Shown: positions 42,436 through 52,098, counted from the first letter of the stretch. The stretch is 64,000 bases of DNA from CAIKBL01 sp964555355 (GCA_964555355.1 CAZKRY010000006.1:62001-126000), one strand, 5' to 3'. Notes: a model not told the origin generated them from the sequence alone. Made by a program: numbers and translations.

Positions 42436-43665
42436 TCAACCACAGTGCTCCGCGATGACAGCCACCAACCGATCGACTTCCGCCGGCGTGTTGTAAAGCG
42501 CAAAGCCCGTACGCAGCAAGCCGCCGGCACTGACGAGATCTAAGCTTTCCAGCACGCGTACGGCATAAAAGTGGCCATGCCAGACTTGGAGCGCGCGGCG
42601 TGCGGCAGCTTGTGCCACGGTTTCCGCGCGCTGGTTGCCAAGCGTGATCGAGATGGTCGGCGCGCGCGGGGTACCGCCGAACGCGGGACCGTAGCGACGC
42701 ACACCCTTGAGATCGGCCAGTGCTTGCCAGTACCGCTTGGCGAGGGAATGCTCGTATTCGGCGATGGCCTGCATCGCGGTGACCAGTTTCGCGCGCCGGG
42801 TGGGGCCCTGACCAAATCTCGCGATGTAATCAATTGCGGCGGTCACACCCATTAACGCGGGATGATTGAGTGTCCCGGTCTCGATTTTGTAAGGCGCGGC
42901 CTGTTTTTGCGTACGCAGGCAATCGGTATCGAGGGTATCGAGTAACCCGGGCCGGCTATACAAGACGCCGATATGTGGCCCGTAAAATTTGTACGCCGAG
43001 CACAATAGAAAGTCGCAGCCGCTGGCCACTGCGTCAAGCGGGAAATGGGCCGCGTAATGTACCGCGTCGCCGATGAGCAAAATTCCACGCGCGCGGCATA
43101 ACGCGGCGAGTCCGGCGATGTCGTTCACGGTGCCGAGTGAATTCGAGGCGAGGCCGCAGGCCACGAGCTTCGTGCGCGGCGTCATCAGCCTCGCGAAATC
43201 ATCCAACTTCAACGTGCCGTCGCTTTGCAGCGGTACTTCGTTGATCACCATGCCGCGCTCGCTGAGTTTTAGCCATGGCCCACGATTGGCCTCGTGATCG
43301 AGCGCGGTCACGATAATTTCGTCGCCCGGCGTGAGGCGCCTCCCAAGCGCGTGTGACAACGCGAAGTTGAGCGATGTCATGTTCGTACCGAACGAAATGG
43401 TGTCTGGATGGTCGGCACCCAAAAAGTCCGCGGCCGCGACCCGCGCCTCGTGCAATGCCTCGCCGACTTCGACCGACGTGCTAAATGCGCCGCCCACATT
43501 GACGTTGCAACGGCGATATCCCTGGGCAATTGCGTCGATGACGTAGGACGGCACCTGGGTACCGCCGGGACTATCAAGAAAAGCAATCGATTCGCTGTCT
43601 TGAACACGATCGAGCGCCGGGAAGTCAGCGCGAGCGCGTAGGGCATCTTCTTTTGTAAAAGTCAT
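42436..43665 (-). CDS. Class V aminotransferase, cysteine desulfurase-like
   Basis: A 409-residue PLP enzyme of the cysteine desulfurase-like group. FLDSPGGTQVPSYVIDAI, EIIVTALDHEANRGPW, and the PLP lysine in LLCSAYKFYGPHIGVLYSR are visible. The C-terminal part (TISITLGNQRAETVAQAAA) fits family TIGR01976. It may act as a lyase on a sulfur or selenium amino acid or as an aminotransferase. ATG 43665 is used because the longer frame begins with TTG. Confidence 0.88.
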   Translation of the reverse strand: MTFTKEDALRARADFPALDRVQDSESIAFLDSPGGTQVPSYVIDAIAQGYRRCNVNVGGAFSTSVEVGEALHEARVAAADFLGADHPDTISFGTNMTSLNFALSHALGRRLTPGDEIIVTALDHEANRGPWLKLSERGMVINEVPLQSDGTLKLDDFARLMTPRTKLVACGLASNSLGTVNDIAGLAALCRARGILLIGDAVHYAAHFPLDAVASGCDFLLCSAYKFYGPHIGVLYSRPGLLDTLDTDCLRTQKQAAPYKIETGTLNHPALMGVTAAIDYIARFGQGPTRRAKLVTAMQAIAEYEHSLAKRYWQALADLKGVRRYGPAFGGTPRAPTISITLGNQRAETVAQAAARRALQVWHGHFYAVRVLESLDLVSAGGLLRTGFALYNTPAEVDRLVAVIAEHCG

Positions 43666-43808
43666 TTTCGTACTCAGGTTACCCAGGGCCAAGCTTCTGA
43701 CTCTATAGCGATCCGCACGGCAGCAATCAAGTCGTACTTACCGGTAGACCGCGCCGCGGGCACTCCGCACAATACGGCCTCTTTCAATCGAGTTAGGCGA
43801 GCTAGACC

Positions 43809-44576
43809 TTGTTAAGCGCCGACGAACCGGCTGCCGTCCAAATTTTCCGCAGCGATAGCCTAACGCCATTCTTCTTTACCTGCGATCACGCGAGCAACCG
43901 CATTCCGGTCGCGCTTAAGTCGCTCGGCTTATCGACGGCGGAGCTCGAACGCCATATCGCCTGGGACATCGGCGCACTGCCGGTGGCACACGCGCTGTCC
44001 GAACGCTTTGCGGCACCGCTCGTCGCCACAAGTTATTCGCGGCTGGTCATCGATTGCAATCGGCACCTGTGGCGCGACGACGCGGTGCCGGTCATCAGCG
44101 AGCTCACCGAGATCCCGGGGAATGTAGGGCTAGCGGCCACGGAAAAAGCGCGGCGCGCGGCTTGTTTCCATACGCCTTATCACCGGACGATTAGCGAGCT
44201 TTTAGAGCGGCGCGCGGCCCAGGGGATCCCGTCCATTTATATTTCCGTGCATAGCTTCACCCCGATGTACAAAGGTGAGGCGCGCCCCTGGCAAATCGCG
44301 ATGTTATCGAATCGTGATCGGCGACTTGCCGACATATTCTTGCGCGAGCTGCGACGCGATCCTGCCTTAACCGTTGGCGACAACATTCCGTATCGTCTCA
44401 CCGATGAGGGCGATTACGGCGTGCCGGTGCACGCCGAGCGACGCGGTATTCCGCATGTACTCATTGAGTTGCGACAAAACGAAATCGACACCCCCGCCGG
44501 TCAGCGGCGTTGGGTCGATAAGCTATCGCCGATCTTGGATTTGGCCGCTCACTCGCTCGGCATTGCCGTCGATTAA
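43809..44576 (+). CDS. N-formylglutamate amidohydrolase family protein
   Basis: A 255-residue metal-dependent hydrolase. FFTCDHASNRIP, HIAWDIGALPVAHAL, SRLVIDCNRHL and YISVHSFTPMYKG are typical of the HutG-like family, which cleaves N-formylglutamate to formate and glutamate. No histidine-degradation genes are nearby, so the substrate may differ. The start is TTG 43809 for lack of a better one. It heads a long same-strand gene block. Confidence 0.88.
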   Translation: MLSADEPAAVQIFRSDSLTPFFFTCDHASNRIPVALKSLGLSTAELERHIAWDIGALPVAHALSERFAAPLVATSYSRLVIDCNRHLWRDDAVPVISELTEIPGNVGLAATEKARRAACFHTPYHRTISELLERRAAQGIPSIYISVHSFTPMYKGEARPWQIAMLSNRDRRLADIFLRELRRDPALTVGDNIPYRLTDEGDYGVPVHAERRGIPHVLIELRQNEIDTPAGQRRWVDKLSPILDLAAHSLGIAVD

Positions 44577-44608
44577 TTCCCATTTTCAATGACTGAAGGA
44601 TTGTGTCT

Positions 44609-45091
44609 ATGTCCATCGTGCAATTTAAAACCGCGCCGCACGAGCGTTACTTTGAAGACTATGAAATCGGTACTTATGAACTCGGCGAATTCACGTTAAC
44701 GGAGGGGGATATCATCGAGTTTGCGCGACAGTACGATCCGCAAGCCTTTCATCTCGATCACGCGGCGGCGGCGAAGTCACATTTCGGTGGATTGGTGGCG
44801 AGCGGTTGGCATACAGCGAGCACCATGATGCGGCTCGTGGTCAAGGAGTTTATTTCAAGCGTCGCGGGTATGGGGTCGCCTGGCGTCGATGAACTGCGTT
44901 GGTTGAAACCGGTGCGGCCTGATGAGCGCTTGCGGGTGCAAGTGACCGTCGAACGCGCGCGCCGCTCGGCGAGCAAGCCCGATCGGGGGTTAATCCATTC
45001 ATTGATGGAAGTCATTGGACCCGACGGGGAACGTCGCATGACCGTGCGCTCGGTAGGCATGGTGGGTTGTCGAACGCACGGTAAATCATGA
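44609..45091 (+). CDS. MaoC-like (hotdog-fold) dehydratase
   Basis: A 160-residue hotdog-fold protein. FEDYEIGTYELGEFTLTEGD, FARQYDPQAFHLDHAAAAKS (catalytic Asp-His pair) and GLVASGWHTASTMMRLVV are the R-hydratase 2/MaoC motifs. It would hydrate an enoyl-CoA. ATG 44609 is eight bases after GAAGGA. Member of the 43.8-49.4 kb enzyme block. Confidence 0.9.
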   Translation: MSIVQFKTAPHERYFEDYEIGTYELGEFTLTEGDIIEFARQYDPQAFHLDHAAAAKSHFGGLVASGWHTASTMMRLVVKEFISSVAGMGSPGVDELRWLKPVRPDERLRVQVTVERARRSASKPDRGLIHSLMEVIGPDGERRMTVRSVGMVGCRTHGKS

Positions 45092-45158
45092 CCCGGGCAA
45101 CCGTAACGGAGTAAGCTGCGGGTGCAAGCTTATTCCCTGCTAAGAGCGAGTAGCCAAG

Positions 45159-45956
45159 ATGACACCGAATTGTTGGGGTGACACGACTGCGTATGATTTC
45201 GACGCCCTGGTGGGTGCGTTGAACCAATACCTGCGCTTGAAGGCGCTTCCGGTTGGCATGAAGCGTTTTAAAACGGTTGCGGAAATGGAAGCGATCCCGC
45301 GCCTGCGCCGCCCGCCGGCAGGTGAGAAATTTGCCACCGATCAAATCGTCGGACAAAGCCGTTGGCTTGGCTGGACGCTCGGGATCACGATGGAGAACTT
45401 GATGGGTGCGCAATGCGGCGCGGTGATCGGGCTGCATCCGCGCGATCCGGAGTGGCTTAGCGGCGATCGCATGCACGGCGTGTGGTACGGCACCTTGGAA
45501 GATAGCGCCAAGCATCAAGCCGCGATGAGCTGCGCGTCTTATGGTAATTACGCGGCGATGGCGGTGTCGCCGCTCACCGCCAAGCGACTCGATAACCCGG
45601 ATATCTGCCTTATTTACGGGACCCCCGGCCAGATGATCACCTTCGTTAATGGCCTGCAGTATCGCAACTACAAGAAGTACACGTTTTCCGTGGTCGGCGA
45701 GAGCGCCTGTGCCGACTCTTGGGGAAATGCATTACGTACCGGCGAGCCGTCGCTTTCGATCCCATGTTATGCCGAGCGCAAGTTTGGCGGAGTCTTGGAC
45801 GAGGAAATGCTAATGGCGATCCCACCGAGTTTTCTGCCGCAGGTCGTCGCTGGCCTGAAAGCGCTGTCCGATAACGGCCTGCGTTATCCCATCCCCAATC
45901 ATGGGCTCCAAAAATCGCCGCTCGATAGCATCGAAGCCAGCTACGGCAAAGCATAG
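45159..45956 (+). CDS. DUF169 domain protein
   Basis: A 265-residue protein with LNQYLRLKALPVGMKRF at the start and CLIYGTPGQMITFVNGLQYR in the middle, which fits DUF169. Six cysteines are spread through it (e.g. GAQCGAV, ISCASYGNY-type region AMSCASYGN, ESACADSWG, SIPCYAERKFGG). Function unknown. It lies 67 bases after the MaoC gene and nine bases before a serine hydrolase gene. Confidence 0.8.
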   Translation: MTPNCWGDTTAYDFDALVGALNQYLRLKALPVGMKRFKTVAEMEAIPRLRRPPAGEKFATDQIVGQSRWLGWTLGITMENLMGAQCGAVIGLHPRDPEWLSGDRMHGVWYGTLEDSAKHQAAMSCASYGNYAAMAVSPLTAKRLDNPDICLIYGTPGQMITFVNGLQYRNYKKYTFSVVGESACADSWGNALRTGEPSLSIPCYAERKFGGVLDEEMLMAIPPSFLPQVVAGLKALSDNGLRYPIPNHGLQKSPLDSIEASYGKA

Positions 45957-45965
45957 GAGGCGCGG

Positions 45966-47132
45966 ATGTCTTCAATTGACGTTAAAACGCTGGGGTTCGA
46001 CGCCTCGCGCTTAGCAAGAGTCGGACGCCGGATCGACGCCGACATCGGCCACGACCTGTACGATGGCGCGGCGATTGCCGTGAGCCGGCGCGGCCAACCC
46101 GTGTTGCGCAGCGTGCACGGCTTTGCCGACCGTGCACAGCAACGCAGACTGTCGGATGGCGATGTGTTCGTTTCGTTTTCGGTCGGGAAACAATTTGCGA
46201 ATGCCGTGGTGCTCAACCGTATCGAACGCGGTGACTTGCATCTTTCGATGCAAGTCGGCGAAGTGTTACCGGAATTCCGCAGCCGCGGCATGCGCGGGGT
46301 TACGCTCTTTCATCTGCTTACCCATACGAGCGGGATCATGTCCCCTATCCCCGGCGTGCCCGCGGAAGTCATTATCAGTATCGAAAAGTTGACTAGCCAT
46401 TTGGCACGGCAGCGGCCCGAAAATGTACCCGGAGAAAAAGTGAACTACTCGATCATCGCGGCACACGCGGTGATGGCACAGATGGTGGTTAAAGTCGACG
46501 GCGGTAGACGGCGCTTCACGCAAATCCTCGATGAAGATTTATTCCAGCCGTTGGGCATGCGGCACACCAGTCTTGGCGCGCGCGCGGATTTAGTCACCAA
46601 GCTGTGTCCGGTGGTCACTAAATACACCGAACCCGGCATGTTCTATCCAGAAGAGGTCGCGGGAGTTAGCGCTGTTTTGATGATGGATGGCGCCGAGATC
46701 CCCGCGGGTGGGTACCTTACGACGCTCGATGATCTGCATCGCTTTGCGCGGATGCTCGCCAACGGCGGCGAACTCGATGGCGCGAGGATCTTGTCGCCGC
46801 AGACACTGCGTTATTGCGCGCAGAATCATACCGGCAAGCTTGTGAATGGCTTGTTTGACTACACGCGCGATACGCGCGGATGGGCCCCGTTCCCGGCAAA
46901 CATCGGCATCGGTTTTTTCGTGCGTGGCGAAGGCGTGCAACCCGGACCGATGAGCAATTTCTCGAGTCCGCAAACTTTCTGTGGTTGGGGCGCGGGTTCA
47001 ACTTGTTTTTGGGTCGACCCGGTGGCTGAAATCGCGTTCTCCTTCTTATCGACCGGACTTATGGAAGAAACCTATCACATGGAGCGGTTGCAGCGGTTAT
47101 CCGATTTAGTCATGACGGCCTTGGTTGAGTAA
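45966..47132 (+). CDS. Beta-lactamase-fold serine hydrolase/esterase
   Basis: A 388-residue enzyme of the class C beta-lactamase/penicillin-binding fold. The SxxK motif is S72-V-G-K75 in VSFSVGKQFA; a Tyr in VNYSIIAAHAV provides the second element, and PIPAGGYLTT-type region AEIPAGGYLTTLDDL lies near residue 245. There is no signal peptide, so it is a cytoplasmic esterase or amidase rather than a true beta-lactamase. GGAGG precedes the ATG. Confidence 0.87.
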   Translation: MSSIDVKTLGFDASRLARVGRRIDADIGHDLYDGAAIAVSRRGQPVLRSVHGFADRAQQRRLSDGDVFVSFSVGKQFANAVVLNRIERGDLHLSMQVGEVLPEFRSRGMRGVTLFHLLTHTSGIMSPIPGVPAEVIISIEKLTSHLARQRPENVPGEKVNYSIIAAHAVMAQMVVKVDGGRRRFTQILDEDLFQPLGMRHTSLGARADLVTKLCPVVTKYTEPGMFYPEEVAGVSAVLMMDGAEIPAGGYLTTLDDLHRFARMLANGGELDGARILSPQTLRYCAQNHTGKLVNGLFDYTRDTRGWAPFPANIGIGFFVRGEGVQPGPMSNFSSPQTFCGWGAGSTCFWVDPVAEIAFSFLSTGLMEETYHMERLQRLSDLVMTALVE

Positions 47133-47138
47133 CAGACA

Positions 47139-47909
47139 ATGAGTGAATTGTTTTCGATTGCCGGAAAGGTTGCATTGGTGACCGGCGGCTCGCGCGGGAT
47201 TGGACTCATGATTGCGCGCGGCTATGTTCGCGCGGGCGCCAAGGTCTATATTTCTTCGCGCAAAAAAGAAATATGTGACGCTGCCGCGGCTGAACTCTGT
47301 AAAGAAGGTAGCTGCGTGTCCTTGCCCGCGGATGTTGGCCGCATGGGTGACATCGATAAGCTAGTTGAATCTCTCGGCGCGCACGAAGCGAAACTCGATA
47401 TTCTGGTGAATAATGCCGGCGCCACCTGGGGCGCGACATTCGACGATTTCCCGGAAGCCGGCTGGGACAAGGTCATGGCGGTGAACGCCAAAGGTGTGTT
47501 TTTCCTCACGCAGAAATTGCTCCCGCTACTCACGCGGGAAACGACGGCCGAGAACCCTTCTCGAATCATCAATATTGGCTCGATTGACGGCATGCACACG
47601 TCGTTGTTTGAGAATTTTTCGTATGGCGCATCAAAGGCCGCGCTCCACCACCTGACGCGAGTGTTGGCGACCCATCTCGCCGCGCGTCATGTGACGGTGA
47701 ATGCGATCGCGCCTGGTCCTTTTTTAACCGACATGATGGCGCCGATGGTGAAGCAGATGGGGGCGCGGATCGTCGGTCAAGTGCCATTGAAGCGCATGGG
47801 CGGCGCCGACGATGCCGCGGGCGCTGCCATTTTTCTCGCCTCCAAAGCCGCGAGTTTCGTCACGGGCGTTGTCTTGCCGGTGGATGGCGGCATCATGGGG
47901 GCCGCCTAA
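47139..47909 (+). CDS. Short-chain dehydrogenase/reductase
   Basis: A 256-residue classical SDR. Cofactor motif VTGGSRGIGLMIARGY (residues ~14-29), ILVNNAGATWGA (~87-98), catalytic Ser in IINIGSIDGMHT and Tyr-Lys in FSYGASKAALHHL (YxxxK). Length is typical. Substrate unknown; it is six bases after the hydrolase gene and shares one base with the next gene. Confidence 0.93.
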   Translation: MSELFSIAGKVALVTGGSRGIGLMIARGYVRAGAKVYISSRKKEICDAAAAELCKEGSCVSLPADVGRMGDIDKLVESLGAHEAKLDILVNNAGATWGATFDDFPEAGWDKVMAVNAKGVFFLTQKLLPLLTRETTAENPSRIINIGSIDGMHTSLFENFSYGASKAALHHLTRVLATHLAARHVTVNAIAPGPFLTDMMAPMVKQMGARIVGQVPLKRMGGADDAAGAAIFLASKAASFVTGVVLPVDGGIMGAA

Positions 47910-48571
47910 TGGAAGGCTATTTGAATTGCGTGCAGCTCGAGCCTAAGTCCGCCGCGACCGCAAGCGTCATTTGGCTGCATGGACTAGGCGCCAACGGGCA
48001 CGACTTCGAGCCCATCGTGCCGGCACTACGGTTACCGTCGGATCTCATGGTGCGCTTTATTTTTCCGCATGCGCCAAGCATTCCGGTCACTATCAACCAC
48101 GGCATGGTCATGCCGGCGTGGTATGACATTCTGGAATTGAATCTCGATAGAAAGATTGACGCGCCACAGTTACTGCGCTCGGCGCAAGCCGTTGGACGCT
48201 TGATCGAGCGTGAAGTTGAACGCGGTATCCCCACGCAAAAGATTTTACTTGCTGGTTTTTCGCAAGGTGGCGCGGTCGGTTTTCAATTGGCGTTGACCTA
48301 TCCGGAGCCGCTAGCGGGGTTACTCGCGTTATCGACTTACTTTGCAACGCGCCGATCGCTAGTTCCGCATCCGGCCAATGCAAAATTGCCGATCGCGATT
48401 CATCATGGCACGTCAGATCCGCTGGTGCCGGAGAGCAAAGGTCGGGAGAGCGCCGCGGTGCTTCAAGAGTGGGGTTATGCCGTTGAGTACAAAGCCTATC
48501 CCATGGAACACGAGGTGTGTGTGCCGCAGGTGCGCGATATAGGACATTGGATAACCGCGCGCCTCGCATGA
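47909..48571 (+). CDS. Carboxylesterase/phospholipase-like alpha/beta hydrolase
   Basis: A 220-residue esterase of the YpfH/EstB group. VIWLHGLGANGHDFEPIVP, FPHAPSIPVTINHGMVMPAWYDI, nucleophile in LLAGFSQGGAVGFQLAL, acid in HHGTSDPLVP and His in YPMEHEVCV give the complete Ser-Asp-His triad. The ATG shares a base with the upstream stop (TAATG), indicating coupled translation. Confidence 0.93.
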   Translation: MEGYLNCVQLEPKSAATASVIWLHGLGANGHDFEPIVPALRLPSDLMVRFIFPHAPSIPVTINHGMVMPAWYDILELNLDRKIDAPQLLRSAQAVGRLIEREVERGIPTQKILLAGFSQGGAVGFQLALTYPEPLAGLLALSTYFATRRSLVPHPANAKLPIAIHHGTSDPLVPESKGRESAAVLQEWGYAVEYKAYPMEHEVCVPQVRDIGHWITARLA

Positions 48572-48936
48572 CCATCGAAGCGCTGAGCGCGATCACGTTG
48601 GGTGTCCATGACATGTTGCGCAGCGTACGGTTTTATCAGGGCTTGGGTTTCCAGATGCGTTACGGAGGTGAGGCGAGCACCTTTACATCGTTTCACTGCG
48701 GAGCAAGCTACCTGAATTTGATTGCAATGCCATCAAGCGCGCAATGGCAGTGGTGGGGCAGAGTTATCTTTCATGTGGATGATGTGGATTCGTTGTATGC
48801 ACACGCGCTTGCGCTGGGACACGCGCCAACGACAACGCCGAACGATGCGCCTTGGGGCGAACGCTATTTCCATCTCACGGATCCGGATGGGCATGAACTG
48901 AGTTTTGCGAAGTTATTAGAGAGGGGAGAACCATGA
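48568..48936 (+). CDS. VOC-family glyoxalase/dioxygenase-like protein
   Basis: A 122-residue vicinal-oxygen-chelate protein: AITLGVHDMLRSVRFYQGLG (first metal His) and YFHLTDPDGHELSFAKL (paired module, terminal Glu region). It may be a lyase, isomerase or dioxygenase; family alone does not tell. Start overlaps the esterase stop by ATGA. Confidence 0.87.
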   Translation: MTIEALSAITLGVHDMLRSVRFYQGLGFQMRYGGEASTFTSFHCGASYLNLIAMPSSAQWQWWGRVIFHVDDVDSLYAHALALGHAPTTTPNDAPWGERYFHLTDPDGHELSFAKLLERGEP

Positions 48937-49409
48937 AGCACATACTAAATGCTTGCCTGCTTGCGCTAAGCATGGGACTAAGTGGCACGGCCGCGGCGGA
49001 CGGAGGAGCCGTCGCCGAGTCGCCCGAATATATAAAAGGCAAAGAAACATTGGCGCGGGTGACGGGCGCGAACGGCGCAAAAGTCGTGGAGAGTTTGCAG
49101 GATATCGCCCCGGAATTAGGCCGCTGGATCGTGGAATGGGGCTATGGACAGGTGATTTCTCGGCCGCAGCTCGATCTCCGCACACGCGAGTTAGTGACAG
49201 TGGGTGCACTTACGGCTTTAGGTTACGCCCAGCCGCAGCTTCGCGCGCATATAAACGGCGCATTGAATGTGGGATGCAAGCCGGAGGAGATCGTTGAAGT
49301 TATCATGCAAATGGCTGCCTACGCCGGATTTCCGGCAAGCTTGAATGGCATCGCGCTCGCCAAAGAAGTATTCGCGGAGCGGGGTGTGAAGGTCACGAAG
49401 CCGCAATAA
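48933..49409 (+). CDS. Exported carboxymuconolactone decarboxylase-family protein
   Basis: A 158-residue AhpD/CMD-like protein. A signal peptide (LLALSMGLSGTAAA) is unusual for the family. VISRPQLDLRTRELVTVGAL and AHINGALNVGCKPEEIVEVI hold the CMD motif with a single Cys rather than CxxC, so peroxidase action is unlikely. Overlaps the VOC gene by ATGA and the next gene by one base. Confidence 0.88.
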   Translation: MKHILNACLLALSMGLSGTAAADGGAVAESPEYIKGKETLARVTGANGAKVVESLQDIAPELGRWIVEWGYGQVISRPQLDLRTRELVTVGALTALGYAQPQLRAHINGALNVGCKPEEIVEVIMQMAAYAGFPASLNGIALAKEVFAERGVKVTKPQ

Positions 49410-49915
49410 TGAGCACGGAAGAAATCGCGTCGAAGAGCCGCGCGCAACTTAAACGCGAACATCAGGCGATCCAGGCGCTCGGCAAAAGCTTGGTCGAAGC
49501 GCCGGATAAAATTCTCGGCAAGCTCGATTTGCCGGAAACCGTTGATCTCGCGGTCAAACTTGGGCGCAAACTGCAACGTGGCGCGCTGCAGCGTCACTTA
49601 CGGCACTTGGCAACCCTACTCGAGAACGCGGATCCCGATGCGATCAGGACGCAGTTGGAAACCCTGCAACTGCCGGAGCGCGAAGCGGTTCGTCGTTTGC
49701 ACCTTCTGGAGGCTTGGCGCGAAAAATTACTGCACGAAGGCGACCGCGCGCTCGATGTGCTGTGTAAGGCAAATCGAGCGCTGGATGTTCAACACTTACG
49801 GCAATTGGTACGAAACGCGCGAACGACGGATGGCGCACCGGATCCGCGCGGCGCGCGCGTGTTGTTTAAATTCTTAAGCGCACAGAATCTCGATTTGCCG
49901 CGCGTTGACCCGTGA
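49409..49915 (+). CDS. darP: DarP/YjgA, ribosome-associated DUF615 protein
   Basis: A 168-residue helical, highly charged protein of the DUF615 family, which binds late 50S assembly particles in E. coli. KSRAQLKREHQAIQALGKSL at the start, then a long helical region, and ALDVQHLRQLVRNAR toward the end. It overlaps the CMD gene by one base but is a housekeeping gene probably only adjacent to the enzyme block. Confidence 0.88.
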   Translation: MSTEEIASKSRAQLKREHQAIQALGKSLVEAPDKILGKLDLPETVDLAVKLGRKLQRGALQRHLRHLATLLENADPDAIRTQLETLQLPEREAVRRLHLLEAWREKLLHEGDRALDVLCKANRALDVQHLRQLVRNARTTDGAPDPRGARVLFKFLSAQNLDLPRVDP

Positions 49916-49984
49916 CGATGCGCGCGCCATAGTGGCGTAGTGACTGCGCATTTGACGCGCTTGTAGAAATTTACTAACCGAAAC

Positions 49985-50806
49985 ATGTTTACTTATTTAA
50001 ATCCCGCCGTTCGCCGGCGCTTGATCGACGCCGGTAAGCTCGTTCGAATTAACGGCATCGGCGAGACGATCGCCGTTGAGTTGCCGCCACCCGAGGGTGA
50101 TATCTCGATTAATATCCTAGGCCCGATCCCGTTGCCGATCGCGTTGGGCGAGTTGCAGATAACTGTGCAATGGTATGCCACCGTGCGCAGTACCGAACTT
50201 GCGAAAGTCGAAGGACTGGCGCGCGATCTAAGCGAGCAGGGCGGGCAGAAACTCTTCTCGATGTTGGCTTCCAGCATGGCGGTCAACAGCGTGCTTATGA
50301 TCGGCGAACCGGCTACGCATGAGGAACCTCTGGTCCGCGTGCACTCCAGCTGTATGACGGGTGATGTATTTGGATCGCAACGCTGCGAGTGCGGCCCGCA
50401 GTTTGTGTCGGCGCTCGCGCGGATAAAAGGTCATTCGAGCGGGGGGATCGTCATTTATATGTCCGGTCACGAAGGCAGGGGAATTGGTTTATGGGCAAAG
50501 GCCGCGACGTATTTGCTGCAGGATGCGGGTGAAAACACCTATGAGGCCAATCGCTCGCTCGGTTTGCCGGATGATTCGCGTGATTTCTCTGACGCCGCCG
50601 CGTTGCTGCATCACTTCATTGGTCAACGACCTTTTCGTTTACTCACCAATAACCCAAAAAAAATCGCTGACCTCAAAGCCTTCGGGTTGACCAATGTCAG
50701 CGCCGAGCGACATGTCAGCGGCGTCAATCCATGGAATCAGCGTTACCTAGCCGCCAAGCGAGATTGGGGACATTTTCTGGAAGACGTCGATCTGCAAAAG
50801 AAATAG
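49985..50806 (+). CDS. ribA: GTP cyclohydrolase II with N-terminal extension
   Basis: A 273-residue enzyme that opens the GTP imidazole ring, the first step of riboflavin synthesis. The zinc ligands are C123, C134 and C136 in SSCMTGDVFGSQRCECG; SGHEGRGIGLWAKA and RPFRLLTNNPKKIADL are further family blocks. It is about 70 residues longer than E. coli RibA at the N-terminus (LNPAVRRRLIDAGKLVRING), so it may belong to a variant branch. No other rib gene is nearby. Confidence 0.88.
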   Translation: MFTYLNPAVRRRLIDAGKLVRINGIGETIAVELPPPEGDISINILGPIPLPIALGELQITVQWYATVRSTELAKVEGLARDLSEQGGQKLFSMLASSMAVNSVLMIGEPATHEEPLVRVHSSCMTGDVFGSQRCECGPQFVSALARIKGHSSGGIVIYMSGHEGRGIGLWAKAATYLLQDAGENTYEANRSLGLPDDSRDFSDAAALLHHFIGQRPFRLLTNNPKKIADLKAFGLTNVSAERHVSGVNPWNQRYLAAKRDWGHFLEDVDLQKK

Positions 50807-50901
50807 CAGGCAATTCGTGCAGCGATGAATCGCGCGTGTGCGGGCGATTACCTCAACGCCCGGAAAGAGGCAGCAAATGACTTAGAATTCAGCGCCACTA
50901 T

Positions 50902-52086
50902 TCAAGCGAGTAGTTGCTCACTCGTTTGCTCCCCGTCAGCACGTTCGACGTCTACATCCCGGCTCGCACGAATGAGGCGCGCGAGAATCTCAAGGCCACG
51001 CGCCGCAGTCTCAGGCTCCGAGTGACTAAAGTTTAGCCGCAGGTACGAGGCCGGTTCCGGCGTCGCAAAAAACGGCTCGCCGGGCATGAACGCAACATTC
51101 TGTTCCAACGCGGCACGTAACAGTTCAGCCGTATTCAATCGCACACCACGTAGCTTCAACCAAAAAAACAAGCCGCCGGCCGGCGCTTCCCAAGTCGCAA
51201 TGTCGGCAAAATGCCGCTGCAGCGACTGCTGAAAAAGGTCACGGCGTTCCCGATAGAACCGCACCAACTTATCCAAACGTGATGCACGCGCGGGATCATC
51301 AAGCGCGCGTTGCACCAACCACTGACTCAAGCGGCTGCTATGCAGATCAGCGGCTTGCTTTAGGCGGATCAGCATCGGCATTAGGTCGTGCGAGGCAACC
51401 AAATAACCTAAGCGGAGACCCGGGGCGAGCGATTTGGAAAATGAACTTTGATACACCCAACTCGCGCGCGCGAGACGGGCGCATATCGGTGTGCGGTCGC
51501 ACGGCTCGTAAGCCAGATCGCGATAAGGGTCATCCTCGAACAGCACGGTTTGTGCGCTATCGCACGCCCAAGCCAACGCGCTGCGTTGCGCGCGCGAATA
51601 ACAAAGCCCGGTCGGATTCTGAAAAGTTGGGTTGGTGTAGAGCAGCGCAGGTCCGCGCCGGAGCGCGGCGCCGGGCGCATCCATGTCGTAGGTCTGCAAG
51701 GCTGCCCCGAAGAACCGAAACACCTGTAAGGCCGCGAGATACGTCGGCGCTTCGACCGCGACCGGGGTGCCCTGATCTATCATGAGTTTGGCGACTAAAT
51801 CGATGCCTTGCTGAGAGCCCGATAGCACCAACACTTGCTCAGCATTGCACTTTAAGCCTCGTGCCGAGACTTCGTCGGCAATGCGCGCGCGTAACGCAGG
51901 CTCGCCTTCGCTCGGTCCGTATTGAAGGGCAGTGGTCGGCACGGCGTCGAGCACAAAGGTCGGAAAGGTCGCCGATGCGGGTAGGCCGCCCGCAAACGAA
52001 ATCATGCCGGGGCGGTCGATGACCGCTAGGATTTCCCGGACCGGGGAGGCCACTAAGTCCTGTGTGCGCGTCGAGAAAGTTGGCAT
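50902..52086 (-). CDS. PLP-dependent aminotransferase class I/II (LysN/MocR-catalytic-like)
   Basis: A 394-residue transaminase. ISFAGGLPASATFP, LVLSGSQQGIDLVAKLMI, LLYTNPTFQNPTG, and PLP lysine in VYQSSFSKSLAPGLRLGY are visible. It resembles 2-aminoadipate or valine-pyruvate type enzymes. No DNA-binding domain is attached. Divergent from a marR gene with a palindrome between them, so it is likely the regulated target. Confidence 0.9.
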   Translation of the reverse strand: MPTFSTRTQDLVASPVREILAVIDRPGMISFAGGLPASATFPTFVLDAVPTTALQYGPSEGEPALRARIADEVSARGLKCNAEQVLVLSGSQQGIDLVAKLMIDQGTPVAVEAPTYLAALQVFRFFGAALQTYDMDAPGAALRRGPALLYTNPTFQNPTGLCYSRAQRSALAWACDSAQTVLFEDDPYRDLAYEPCDRTPICARLARASWVYQSSFSKSLAPGLRLGYLVASHDLMPMLIRLKQAADLHSSRLSQWLVQRALDDPARASRLDKLVRFYRERRDLFQQSLQRHFADIATWEAPAGGLFFWLKLRGVRLNTAELLRAALEQNVAFMPGEPFFATPEPASYLRLNFSHSEPETAARGLEILARLIRASRDVDVERADGEQTSEQLLA

Positions 52087-52098
52087 GCGTGCTAATGA

